NCBI RefSeq assembly: GCF_964199755.1
Contig: NC_133896.1
Span: 62,351,142-62,415,141 of the forward strand
Direction of reading: 5' to 3'
DNA length: 64,000 nt
From: Larus michahellis
Lineage: Eukaryota; Chordata; Aves; Charadriiformes; Laridae
Part shown: piece after piece, positions 37,045-49,300 of the stretch
How positions within the stretch are numbered: the stretch's first letter is position 1
How the letters are laid out: each line of letters starts with the position of its first letter
Program-made: the position numbers and the translations under genes
The notes under the pieces: generated by a model
What the model saw: the letters and a program-made list of their open reading frames with translations, nothing else
Told to the model about the DNA's origin: nothing
Databases searched by the model: none

Positions 37045-37391
37045 ATCCCCGCGGTCCCGGGCGGTCGGGGGGCGGTGGGTGAAGTCCGTGCCGGTGCCGA
37101 GCAGAACAATGAGGTGGACGGAGCTTGCCCTGCGCCTCCGTGTGTGTGTGTCTGTGTGTGTCCCTGCCCCTCGCTGCAGTTTCTATTCCTAGGACCGGCC
37201 ACCCCGGCTCCGTTCGCCGGTTTCCCAAGAGTTCCCCCCCCTCCAGCCGCCGGGGCTCTCCGCCCGGGAACCGGGGGACACCGGGGCTGCCGGCCGCCGC
37301 CGCCTGTCAGCTCCTCCGGCTTCTCCTTCATCCCAGACCGGGCTGCGGCGAGAAGCCCGAGTGCCCCAACTTAGTTTTTTCGGGTTGGAAA

Positions 37392-37501
37392 AAAAAAATA
37401 AATATATATATATAGGGGAGGTGGTGGTGGCGTGTGTTAGATCGGTGCGTATTTCAGGGTGGCTGTTTAAAAAAAGCAATTAAAAATATATATATATATA
37501 T
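37392..37501. repeat. Two short TA-repeat tracts at the start of HIPK2 intron 1
   Basis: (TA)n tracts occur at about 37400-37413 and 37487-37501, an AT-rich notch inside the GC-rich island. Confidence 0.8.
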
Positions 37502-38166
37502 CAGGGTTAATTTAAATGCCCCCGCCATGCGTTTATCTTCCCCCGTCACCCCTGCCGGCTCGGCGCTGGCCGGGGAGCGTTACATAAACCGGGGGGACAT
37601 CCATCCACCCGCCGGGAGACCCATCCCGCCCGGGGACCGACCGACCGCTCGGTCGGTGGCGGCGGAGACCCGGGCGCCCGGCGGCGGGCAGGCGGGCGGG
37701 CGGGGGGGGGTGGGGGTTGGAGAGGGGTCACACACACAGGGGGACACGGTACTTTTCTCCCTATGGTGAGGCCGGTAAAACTTATCTGAGGAGAAAATCG
37801 AGCCCGGGCTGCAGCGCCCGAGAGGAGGGCGCTCGGGCGGGCGGTGTAAAGTTACCGGCCCGCCGGGTGATTGATTTCTGGGCAGCCCCGGGCTGGCCGC
37901 CGGTGCGGAGTTGGGACCCGGCGAGAGGCAGGCAGACAAAGAGGAACGTTTTCGGCAGTGGAGGGAGGATGGACGGCCCTCCCCGCCCTCGCCGCCGCCG
38001 AGGCACCGGGCTGCCGGAGCCCGGGGGAGGCGGTGCCTCCGGGATGGCGGGCGCAGAGGGGCCGCGGCGGCGGTGCCGGCGGCGGGGCCCTGCGCGGCGG
38101 CGGGCCGGTGCCGGCGGAGGGGCCGCGGCGGGCCCGGACTACCGGGTCGGGGCTGGCCCGCCGCCG

Positions 38167-38180
38167 GCGCCCTCTGCCGG
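38167..38180 (-). promoter_or_regulatory. CTCF-like core motif
   Basis: On the minus strand this reads CCGGCAGAGGGCGC, one base from the commonly seen strong core CCAGCAGAGGGCGC. The CpG context makes occupancy sensitive to methylation. Such GC-rich matches also arise by chance in islands. Confidence 0.45.
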
Positions 38181-38930
38181 CCGCGCCGCCGAGCGGCCTC
38201 GGCCCCCGGGCCCGGGCAGCCCCCCCCACCCCCCTCGCCCCGGCTCCGCGCCCGGGCTGCCCCCGGCGCCTCCACCGGCAGCGGGCGGCCGCGGGGTCCG
38301 GCAACGGGCGGGCGGAGGCCGCCGCCTGGCCGCCGCCGCCCCCCGTTCTCCGGCCGCGGCGGGGGCTCGCCTACATGCCCGGCCCCCTCCCGCGGCTCCC
38401 CGCCGGGCCGGGCCCGTCCTCCACCCGCCCCCCACCCCGGCGCGGCCCCACCGGGGGGCCGGTGAGGCCTGCCCGGCACCGCACCGCCGGCCGCGGCGCC
38501 TGCCCAGCCCCTCCCGAGCGGGCGCCGCCGGCAGGGCGGGTAATGCGGCGGTTCCTCTCTGAAGTTCGCTCCTCGCCGGGCCCGCATCCCCCGGTGCGGG
38601 GCGGTGCGGTGCCCCCGCGGCGGCGCCCGGCGGCTCCGCAGCGGCCGGGGCGGAGCGGGGGGCGGGTGGCGAAGTGAGGCGCGGGGCCTGCGGTCAACCC
38701 GGCCGCGATCCCCCTTTCCCGGCGCGCCGCGGCCGAGCGCCGGCACGGCCGCCTCCCCGGAGCCGGGCAGGGGAAGGGAAGGGAGAGGAGGAGGAGGAGG
38801 AGGCCTCGGCCGCAGCCGGGGCGGGCAGGGCGCCGGCTTCCTCCCGGGGAGGAGGTGGCGGCGGTGCCGCACCGAAGCGTGCGGTGGAAGTTTAGCGGTT
38901 CCTTAGAGCATCCCAACTTCAGCGGCGCCC

Positions 38931-41900
38931 GTGCTCCTGCCTGAATGGAGGTGGGGGGGGGGGGGGGGGAAGAGGGAGCGGAGGAAAAAAATGCCCTGCA
39001 AAGAAAAATGCCCTTAAAACAAATGCCCCCACCGTTGGTACAGAAGCGTCCGCGGCCAAGCTCTACAGCGTGTCTCCAGCCTTGAAGTAGGTGCGTATCC
39101 CAAATGGCAGGAGCCAGTGGATAGCATAAAGGCTGATAAGGGGTTATCAGTTTTCTGTTTTGTGTTGCAGTATGTGTTTGCGGGTTAAATTGCTGCTGGC
39201 TGGCTTCGAGGGAGGCGGAGGAGGGGTTAATGAATGTTTTTCGCCTCCTAGTTGCCATAAGAGGTCCTTAGAATTCCCTGCAATATCGCAGTGCATAGAT
39301 AAAAACTTAACTTATCGCAGGGGATGCGATTTCCTCCTTGGAAGGAGGCAAGGACTGTGATCCTCCCTGACGAGCCTCGCGTTACGTGTGTGACCGGGCT
39401 GGGCTGTATCCCTCCTCCGGAGCATCAGGTACAGCCAGGCCACTGAGGAGAGCGCAGGAGCCGAGGGGTTGTATCCATGCCGCGGCCGGCAGTGGCTCCT
39501 TTGCTCCTGCCCTTGACTGAGCGGGTCCGTGGTGGCACACCTGCACGCCCACCGCCACCACCGCAAGGCGGGAGAGGGGTTGGTGAAACAGTATCTCCAC
39601 CATAGGGATTTCAGAACATAGGCTCTTTGACAGAAAAGGCGCCCTGGGGAGGAAATGTGACACCTCAGAGGCCTTATGAAATGGTTCCAGTAGAAATTTA
39701 AGTGAGTGATAACACAGAGCACATGCACAAAGTCACCCGCGATTCTCGACGTGGAGGTGAGGGCGGTGTGTGCCTGTGCAGAGCAGCTGGCTTAAGTACC
39801 GGTTCTGGGAAGCAGAACGGTGCCTCACCTGATCTTAATAGGTGAGGCATGATAAATAACTGAATATCTGGTGTGAAATCCTTCCCCCCCATGCACTGTG
39901 CAAGGAGAATTTTCCCATTCATTTTAAGGAATTCGGAGTTTTTGCTGTCGTCTTCTCCTGTGCTGGGTTTTTCTCATTCATTTTTTCCCCGAGTGTTGCA
40001 GAGCTGAGCAGTACAATGAAGGACATAAAAACCTACCAAGTGAAATAAAACAGAAATAATACCGCCGCGCAATGTTTGACCTGGATTTTCGTTTCAATTT
40101 GAGAGCCACGCGGGGAAATGCGTTGGGCTTTGAAGTGGGCCTCGTCAGGTGTCTTCCTGTATGGCCTCGGCCCCAGAGTTGGGGCACGCTAATGGCCACC
40201 GTCCCGCTCAGCACCAGAGATGCGGCTTCCTCGGAGGTGGCTGTGTCGGTTTCAGAGGAGGCGAATGGCTTGAGGCAGGCAAGGATCTGGTTCTTTGGAC
40301 TCTCCTGTAGGTGGTGTTGCCCTTGATGTTCGTCATCGGCGCGCTCGTCGTGTGACGTTTCCTCCTGGGCAGAGAACAGAGCCAGCCTCAGTGGGCTAGG
40401 AGAAACCCCGTTTTAAGAGGGTTTACTGCTAGACACCACCAGTGCCTGGGCGGTGGGTAGCTTTCTGCCCTGGGGAAGCATCCACACTGATTTCCTGGGT
40501 GCCTCATACCTGGCATCCTTCAGAATTGGGTAAAAAGAGGTGTTTATATGCTTTAACCTTTATTTTCTAAACAGCGATTACCTCTGTTTTGGTTTTGTTC
40601 CTCTTTGCTTTGCTTTCTTACTTATTCCTGACAACTTTGTTGCAACCCACGGTGTATTTTTAGCAGCCGCGTCGGTAGTTTTCTATGTGGGTGGCTTATG
40701 GAATTAATCTCGGTAATATTTGTAAATTGCACCTTGCCACCGGTGCCGCTGCTGGAGCTCGGCGCAGGCAGGGACCTGCCTGCACACCGTCCTTGTCACA
40801 CGAGGGGCTGGGAAGCCTGAAACTCTGACCCCAGACGCGTCGTGGATCAGATCCCATTTAACGCCAGGAACAGGCCAGCCCTGCTGGGTTTTGAATGCAG
40901 CCTCAAAATCTCGTTAAAGCGCACAAAATTTGCTCGCTGGGGAGGCGGCACCAGTGAGGCGGAGTAAAGGTCTTTACCCCAAAGTTCGTGCAGGGAGATG
41001 ATAACTCGGAGGCGCTTCCTGTTTATGAATTAATAACCAGAACTTAAGTGAAGTCAATGCTGGGACCAAAAGCATGAGTTTTCATTAGCTCAGGATATGG
41101 CTATAGCCAGGACAACAGGAAGCCCCCACCAGTTATAATTATTGTTCTTATCATGCTGCTGCGTCTAGCAATTAAATGGTTTTGAGATGTAATGGGTGAA
41201 AAATGCTGTTTTATTTTCGGAAGCGGAAAGAGCACTGCCGGGACCAGGGGCCGGGGCGAGCAGACAAACAACGCCCTTGGACAAAGAGGCGAGCACAGTT
41301 ACTGGCCACCATCGTTGTCCCTTGGACTCCATGCAGCGTGTTCTTCTGCGTGGCTGTAACAGGTGGGGAAAACCCTCTTGGCTTCAGCTGGGCACCTCTG
41401 CTGGCCTGGAAAATGAAGTCATTTTCATTTTCCCGTGCCTCGGTTTCCCCGCTTACCCAGGGGTTGCTATTTACCGCCCACTTTCACGTGGTGCTTTGAA
41501 ACCACTGAATGTGATTTCATCAGATTGGGTAAGGGCTGGCTGTACACCCTGATGGGTGTAGGTCTTCTACTGATGGGGGACAGCCCGGAGACCTCTTTGA
41601 TGAATGTGAGGGTTTTGAACTCCTGTTCTAACCCTGGAAGTTATACCATTTATTCAGAGCTGGATAACATACCTGGGTGGCTAAACAAATAAGCCTCAGT
41701 TTTGGCCACATCGCAGCAATGGCATGTGAAAATATGTGGATGTTCGGTCAGGAGGAAAGTTCCAGGAAGTCATATCATGGAAGGATTAGTGACCTGGGCG
41801 TGGAGGTAAATCCCTGTCCTGATTGTGGGCCTCACCAAGTGGGTCCCAGGTGATGGTGTGAGAGCAGTCCTTGCTGGATGGCGAGGTCAGGGGCAAGTTC

Positions 41901-44900
41901 AGCCACCTTCTGCTCGAACTAGGCTGAGACACCAGTATGAGGCAGATTAAACCACTTCTCTTAGGTGCAGGAGTTGAGATAACTGGGATAGGGTGTACCT
42001 TTGGGCAAGACTCCTGAGAAGGGGAGTTTGCAAAGGCATTCCATGTTGGGTGGACAGCTGCTGTGGTGTCCCCATCCCTGTGTCCGTAGAGGATGGGTAG
42101 GCTGAGACTGGATATTTTAGAAAGTTCCACCCTTTTCCTCTCTGATCCCAATTTAAGAAGATATTTTAAGGTCTGTGCCTAAATTTAAGCTCGCAGGCAG
42201 TGCTGCTGACTTCATTAGAGTTGTTTATGTCTTTAAAGCTGGCCACACGCTGAAGTACCTTTCTGACTCATGGCCTCTATAGCTTAATCAGTCCATTTAT
42301 AAAAATGAGGTTGTTTCCTCACCCTTACTAGGAAATCTCTGCCCTCTGAGTGTGAAATATTATTTATAGGGCTTTTTCTTGCTTTTGGGAGGTTAACTGG
42401 TGGATAACAAGAAGTGAGAATTAAACGCTATTTAGAGAAAAGGTTGTTTCTTCAGCTATTTACATATCCTACCATGAACCTAGGTGCTTAACAGGAGGCC
42501 TTCTCTTTTGAAACTATTCCCCCTAGCAGTGCAAAGTTCAGCTTTTGTTTTGAAAATAAACCCAGGTGATAATTTCACTCCAGATAGGGCATTTAGCAAT
42601 TTGTCTGTTTGTCATGGGGGAAGAGAAGAGGCACATTACTGCTTCCACCCATTTACAGCCCAGAGAGCGCACCTGAGTCCTCCTTCATTGGGCCACATCA
42701 GCAACTGAGGTCCTTCCTCTGGAAAGCACGAGTGCGTGTATCTTGGGACCACTCTTGAATTCAGGTAGCCTTTCGAGTTGGGTAATTTCTAGGGTAGAAA
42801 TCATTCTTCTAAGACTTCTCCATGCATCTGAGCGGAGGAGCAGCCCCCATCTCCGCAGGCTGGCAAAGGCATTGCCACATCTCAAAATGCCTTGGAGATT
42901 CCAGAGTCAGGGCTAAAAAAATTAAAAAGCCATGCCATTAGAATTTATTTACTGAATGGAAGTAATAATAAACTAAAATTGTGTGTTTATACAGTGCTGT
43001 GCATGTTCAAGGGGCTATAGGGAGAGAAGCTGTCTGGCAGAATGATTCCAAGGAACAGAGTCTTTTACTTATTTGCAGTGGGGGGTACAAAATAGGCAGT
43101 GGGAGGCAAGCGTCCTCGAGGTGTGAGCCCCTCAAGCTGCTCCTGAGCTTGATTCTGATTTCAGGGCTCGTGATCATAGTGTAGATCAGCAACAGTGCTA
43201 CTGAGACCCAGGGAGTTACACATTGCTCTCCATGCGACGAGCCTTGGCCTGTCTGCGTCGCGTTCTGGAGGGAGAGAGAGTTTTATGCTGAGTGAAGGAT
43301 GGCGTGGTTTGCTCCCTTGGTTTTCTTCAGCACTTCCCACTGAATGGGACGTTTGCTTGGAGAAGCTGAAGCTCACTCTTTATTCATGCCTCCTTCTCTG
43401 TCCTGCTCACCTTTCAGGGTTTCTGCTGGCATCCGTCTCTGGAAGGATGAAGGAAGAGCAATCGCTTACAGCTCCTACGCTGAAAGGTGGGAAAGGTCAC
43501 CCCGCAAGGCAGGGGTATTTGCCAGAGATACTTGGGAACCTCAGAAGGGCAGCTGTCTTCCCTGTTCGTTATAACCTTTAATCCTTAAAAGCATTAGTAA
43601 GACCTGGAACAACGGTGTTAACACAGCGTTACCCTGCAGACTAATGTCTCCTCATCCTCAACACTGACAGGTTTATCTTGGTCAGTGGGCTATGCTGAAA
43701 TGCAGAAGAAACTTAGCTCTCATCAAAATCATTGAAATCATAGGAACTGGCCATAGAAAAAACTTTTTCATAGGAAAGAGTTTTTCAAAGCAGGATGTAC
43801 TATACCAAATGTATGCTTGTCCAGCGTGTTTCCTAATGTGCTTGTCCAACATATTCCCCATGTATGGAGGGTCCATAGCCTGCCCAGGCTGTCATCGCTG
43901 CCTTTAGCTGTCTTTGCCATCAAAAAGATTTTACCTCCTCTGTAACTCCACTCTGCTTTGCTTGCTGCGATCCCTTGTCCTATCTACAGAAGTATTCCTT
44001 CATGTCTCTTACAGGCAGTGCTCCTGTTTGCTTTAACTTTTGCACCGTGACGTTGTTCATCTGTGTGTAGCTTCTGATGCGCCGTGACTCCCGGATTCTG
44101 TCCAAGAGGTGTGATGCCTCCTGAGCCATTTTCTATCCTGTATGTGCAGAGCTAGCCTTTCCTACCTAAGCATACGATTTTTGTATATCTGTCCTGTTTG
44201 AATTTCATCCTGTACCTTTCAATTTGTCAGGATTGTTTTGAATTCTAATTTATTTCCCTTGACTTTGCAGTCCCTTCCTGCTTGGTGTCACCTGCCCATT
44301 TTAAAAAAGCACAATCTCTGTTTCTTCACCAAGATCAGTTTTGTTTTCCACTGCGCAGTCCCAAGTCGAAAGCACAGAAGAGAAGAAACTGTTTCATTAA
44401 AAAATAGGAACAGAACCCTGCCCCCAAAATATAAAAGAAACTGAAAAAACCCACAAAAACACTTGGCGTTGTTTTGACGCCTCCTATACTTTTACTCTCC
44501 TTTGGTGCTTTTGAAATATTCCTAAGAACAGTAGTATTTGCTATAGTAGCGCCAGTGCCAAACAAAAGCAGTACCTTACTGCGCTAGCCATGACATCGAT
44601 AGGAAGGGGTAGATAGTTCCCACGCCAAAAGGATTTGCATTTTATGTAGATGAAGACACAGGAGGGTGGATTATACAAACCGGCTGGGCTCTTCGTGGAG
44701 AGGAAATCACAATGTGTGGGTTTCCTTAAACGTTTTTTGACAGGACTTTGTTTGGGGGAAGGGAAGGGTGGGCTGGAGCTTGAGAAGAAGTAAGGAAATA
44801 GGTCAGGAACAGGAGAGAAGAGGGTGAGAGAGACAAGTGGGGACGGAAGATGAGGGCAAGTGACTGTAACAGGAGAGAGGGAGATGATCCCTCAAAAGTA

Positions 44901-46290
44901 CAGGGCCTGAGGCTGTGGCAGCCCAGGCCGGCAGGAACAGAAAGTTGGGTGAATTGCTGGAGATCCCGGCTTGGACTGTTTTTGCGGCTGTCCTTACTGA
45001 CTTCCGTCTCTCACAGGTTTCTCCCTGCAGTTGTCTCTAACATCTTTGGAATGGAAGGTGGGTGAGGATGGGAGATACCACCTGTATCGTAATGCACATA
45101 GGTGGGACACAGAGTCTGCCTGGGCCTTCCCCAGCTGGAGCTGAGACCAGAGGCAAAACTGATATTATAGCATTCCTGTAAGATCTCTGATTCTGCTGTC
45201 CATGCTCAGGAAATTCTGACGGGGCAGAGATTAGCCGAAACACCGTCACTTTTCATTGATCTGAGATCCTTGTGGTTTCCTGCCTTGCTGCCATTACCCT
45301 TCCCCTAATGAAGGCAGCTACGTGGGACGAATTTGATCTGGCATCCTCCTTCCTCCTCCCCGGCAGGTCCCGCGTGCTAGATTTTCCCACAGCCTTTCTG
45401 TCTTTAAGGGCATGTGTGACTGTCCCACCCTCTTTCCCCTGTCTGCCCTACTCTCACCGTCAGTCCAGGTGACCGAAACGGGTACGAGCGCAGAGGCGCA
45501 ATCATCGGAGACTGAGCTCATGGGTGAGAACGACATGTGTGTCGTGCCGCACACAGATGTGTGTGGCCGGAAGGCTGGGTGCGTTTGGAGCATATGAGGC
45601 TCAACATACTGTTTTCTCTAGTAGCAGGTCAGGTATGTCAGTAAGTTTGGCAGCGAGTCTATAAGATTATGGTTTTTCTCTTGGGTGGAGAGATCAAGAA
45701 AAGCTCTTTTTTTGCTTATAGTTTGGGGTCAGGGTGTTTATTTGCTACTGGATGTGATCCAGTGGATTCAGCGTGTCTCTGTTTATTTTCGCTTGAAGAC
45801 ATGACTTTTTTTTTTTTCTAGTTACAGATCGTAAAGGCACACGGGATGGCGAGTAGCCAGCAAGCTCCCTAACTATTAGCTGCATTGGTGGGGTGTTACG
45901 CTAACACTGCTGGAGGGAATGTTACAGCAGACGATGGAGTGGGTTGATGGAGACTTGGACTCCAGCAGCAAGGCTCAGAAAATATCCAGTCCCAGAAAAC
46001 TTGCAGAACATTTCAGAGAAAGTTTAGTTTTTCAGGAAGCTCCTTTAGCTTTCCCAGAATATTTTTACTTGTAGGCAAAATTTGTAAGCGTTCTTTATTT
46101 TTAAAACACGGTTTATATTCTGCTCTTGTCTGCAGCAGCGCCAGCACCGTCAATGTATTTATCTTCTCCCTGTTAACACTTGCCGTTCCTGGAACGTCTC
46201 CTGCTCAGCAGCTGTTTGTAGGTGGTTTTTTTTTTCTCTCCCATCATCATGTACCTTTCCTTCCTGTTCAAGGCATCCATAAACCTCTCG
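38931..46290 (+). other. HIPK2 intron 1, proximal part
   Basis: This is intronic by inference. No HIPK2 exon 2 was found; that exon should be long and open, beginning with the residues that complete the Gly codon. AT-rich blocks at about 41020-41190 and 42180-42480 have homeobox-like TAAT words and look like possible regulatory elements, but conservation cannot be judged here. Confidence 0.6.
38953..38969. repeat. G17 homopolymer at the island edge
   Basis: Seventeen G followed by purine-rich AAGAGGGAGCGGAGG, at the 3' edge of the CpG island. Confidence 0.9.
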
Positions 46291-46293
46291 TAG

Positions 46294-46320
46294 TGACATC
46301 ATAGCTGTTTCCATAGCAAC
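46294..46320 (+). promoter_or_regulatory. RFX X-box with adjacent CRE-like site
   Basis: GTTTCCATAGCAAC at 46307-46320 fits the RFX X-box GTNRCC-(0-3 nt)-RGYAAC except for T at the fourth position of the left half; the right half AGCAAC is perfect. TGACATCA, a CRE/X2-like octamer, lies six bases upstream (46294-46301). The pair lies about 9.5 kb into HIPK2 intron 1, so an enhancer is more likely than a promoter. Confidence 0.5.
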
Positions 46321-46329
46321 AGATTATGA

Positions 46330-49300
46330 TACTAGAACAGAGGATAATATCAAACAGGAGGAGGAAGAGATAAATTATGGTGTTTGTGTGCGTGTGTCTG
46401 AGGGCTTGATTATATTCCTACATCTCTTCGAGGATGTTGTCTGCCTGGTTTCTCCTCTGTTTATCTTACATGCTTTTTAAAGGTTAGGAAAAAGCGAAGG
46501 GGAAAAAAAAAAGATCTGGAGGTCAGAACAATATCGACGCGTATTTTTGATGGTCTCTGTGTAAACCTAGTAAGCTGAGATTTATTTTTTTTATCTCAGT
46601 GGTGGCTCTCCTGTGTCTCCTGAGGGTAATCTAGTCTGGAAAAAACTTGGAGGCACAGCAATCCCCTGCTGCAGCTTCACTTTTATTTTAATTACAAATT
46701 ATTTGTAGCTACTAGCAGCTGGGATCTCAAGTCAAGGATCTCTGTGCTGCAGATTTTCCAAAAGATGGACAAATGTGGTGTGGCATTGCCCCAGAGAGCT
46801 CACAACCTGTACTTGAGAAAAGATGCGACAGGTGCTTAAATCAGCCAGAGCTGTCATGGGGAGAAGAGGGAAGTACCCCAAAGAAGGGTGTTATCAGAAG
46901 AATGATCTCTAGACAATGCTCCAGCCTGCCCAGAGAGTGGTCGTGGTGGAGGTGGTCTGAGCCTCACCCGGGTGTTAGCTTTTCACAGTGGTGTTTCTGG
47001 AAGAGCTGTGCCGGTAGTGGGTCAGGAGTCTGTTTTGTGACCATCTGCATAGTTCTTCCATGGCTTCAGGCTGTCACTCCAACAGGAGCTGGCAGCAGCA
47101 GGATTGCAGAAGGATGAGTATCCGCGTTGCTTCGTGCTTACATTGGTAGGAAGGCTATCTGTTTGCTTAAAGCATGAGGCTGGAGGTGAAGAACGTCCAG
47201 CTAAAATGCATGGGGTTTTATTTTCTCCTAGGCAGCATTTAGTGTTGACAAATTCCAAATAGTTTGGCATGGATTTTCAGCAGGTCTCTGTTTTGCCTCT
47301 AAATAGCGGTAATTTCTGGCCCTCGTTGCTACTTTCCTGTTTAGATGATTGACTCCAGAACCTGGAGAAAAAATTCTGAGAAAACCCTCTTAGGTATCCT
47401 CATAACTCTGTGTGTTTGTGTGCAATCTTTAATCTTCCTCTTGTGGCAAAATTTCTGGGGACTTAAATGGCCATTGCTAGTCTTTAAAATACCCAGAGTA
47501 GGGTCATCTCTAACATGGCAAATCTCTGGTGATGCTCTTGAGAACCTTAATACTGACAAACAATTTTGATCCCACACTTAGGCACTGTGATGCCCCAGGG
47601 AGGAGTGCAGAGGAGGGATGTGAGTAGAGCAGTAACAGGTAACGTGTCAGCTAGCTTTAGCAATGTGATGGCGTAGGGGAGCACATAATGGGCCTCTTTC
47701 CATTATGGAATTCGTCAACGTGCTGCAGGACAAGCCCTGGGTCAGCAGAGGAGCAGCACTGTGATTAGGTGATGCCCAGCCTCCAGCTCCTAATACGTCA
47801 GTGCATAGGAGCTTTCTGCCATCTGGGCTGGCAGTGGGTGAGCTTGGTGGCCATGTTGAATGAAAGAGTTTTTGGTCCAGCTTAGTGCCGCCAGGATGGA
47901 GAGAAGCTGGCATGTAGGAAGAATCGCATGAGTCACTCAAACTCTGCAGTGCCATCAGGGGTTAAAGTTCCTCAGAAGATGTGTGAGCACAGAACACTTC
48001 GGCAGGAATTAATAGTTAGGTCACCTTCACGGAAGCTTATTGGGAGCCAGTAGAGACCAGAGAGGACTGGTTGGGTGTGCTTCCCCTGCACGGCGCCAGC
48101 ACGGCGCGCTAGCCCCACTTTCTGAGCAGGCTGACGACGTTGTCCTGCAGGGAATGCACTTCCACAGCCAGGCCTCAGGGTGGTGGGGGCACGGGAAGCT
48201 GGAACGAGGTCCGTTGCAGAGAGAAGGGAGATCACAACCTTTTCTCTGAAGCCATAGGGAAACAAAAGGACAACTCTTGGCCACAGTGAGTTTGTGGACA
48301 CCGTGGAGAAACCCAAGACCTCATAACTCTTCCAAGGCATGTGCCTACAAAGCAAGTGGGGATCACATTTAGTCATAAGTACAATTATAAATCCCTTCAT
48401 CTCTTCTAGCACTATCACTTGCACCACCAGAAACCTGCCTTCCCATCAAACTCCCCCTCTGCATTCTCTCAACAGCAGAATACGTATGTATTTAGCAAGT
48501 GGGGATAGGAAACACGTTGTAAACCCCATTTTAAAATAGCTGCACTACCTCACAAGGGCGTGTGAGACCTAGACACGAGCATGTCCCATTGGTGGTGACA
48601 ATACTTCTCTTGTAGTGTCATTTTTCTCCTCGCTTATCTGAGGCCGTGAGCACCTGGGTAATGGAAGTGCACCTTCCAAATGCCTGTGCTGCCTGAAAGC
48701 ACGGGTGAGTCGGAAGGGACGGCAGATACTGTTATTGAGCCGTCTGTGTGAGAATACAGATGGAGGAGTATATGTGTGTATGTATGTGTATGTGGGACTC
48801 TTTCCATGTTTGCAGGCACGTGTAGCAGCATGCACATGTGTTCGTGTGGCTTCATCCCCTTTGTCTACAGAAGGTAACGTGGGCCTGATTCTCCTTAGAG
48901 CTATTACGCCATTCTCTCAGCAAATTGCATTTCTACCAGGGCTCTTTTCCACTGTGGGGAATGAAGAAGGGAGATTTATTATAAATATAAATTAGGCCTT
49001 CTGTGTGTTTGTGAGCTGTCGCAGCCTGTACGGGAGGAAATATAAACAAGGTGAATGCAGGGTGTTTATGTGGAGCGATGCTGTGACAGCGTATGTGTTG
49101 GCAGGAGTGCTGTCTGCAGTCTCTGCATAAGGGGTTGTGTCGCCGGTGTGAGTGTGGAAGGCTGTAAATCACAGGGTGTTCAGGAGGGAACACTGCCACT
49201 CTGCCTGCAAAAGCCAGGGAGAGATTTTTTTTTTTTGAAGCAATGTGTGACTCTCTTCAGGCCGAACAAAAGGGTTACTAGAAATCCAAGCTTGAGAAAA

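Larger units (their letters stand above)
36250..38930 (+). promoter_or_regulatory. HIPK2: HIPK2 CpG-island promoter and exon 1 region
   Basis: This is the most GC- and CpG-rich part of the window, starting at the pyrimidine tracts and running about 2.1 kb into intron 1. It contains many GC boxes (GGGCGG/CCGCCC), a YY1-like AAGATGGC at 36679-36686 and a CTCF-like core at 38167-38180. No TATA box is evident. Frames of 200-430 codons on both strands are expected in stop-poor GC-rich sequence and are not genes. The precise start site cannot be read from sequence. An antisense transcript towards TBXAS1 is possible. Confidence 0.85.

Noticed and set aside
36111..37331. 406-codon minus-strand frame, with a 365-codon overlapping frame
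   Set aside because: It lies in the GC-rich, stop-poor HIPK2 island and is partly translated pyrimidine tract (Arg-Glu-Gly repeats). It overlaps HIPK2 exon 1.
37580..38872. 430-codon minus-strand frame and several 150-280 codon plus-strand frames
   Set aside because: Pro/Arg/Gly/Ala-rich products in all frames at once are the signature of CpG-island sequence, not of coding selection.
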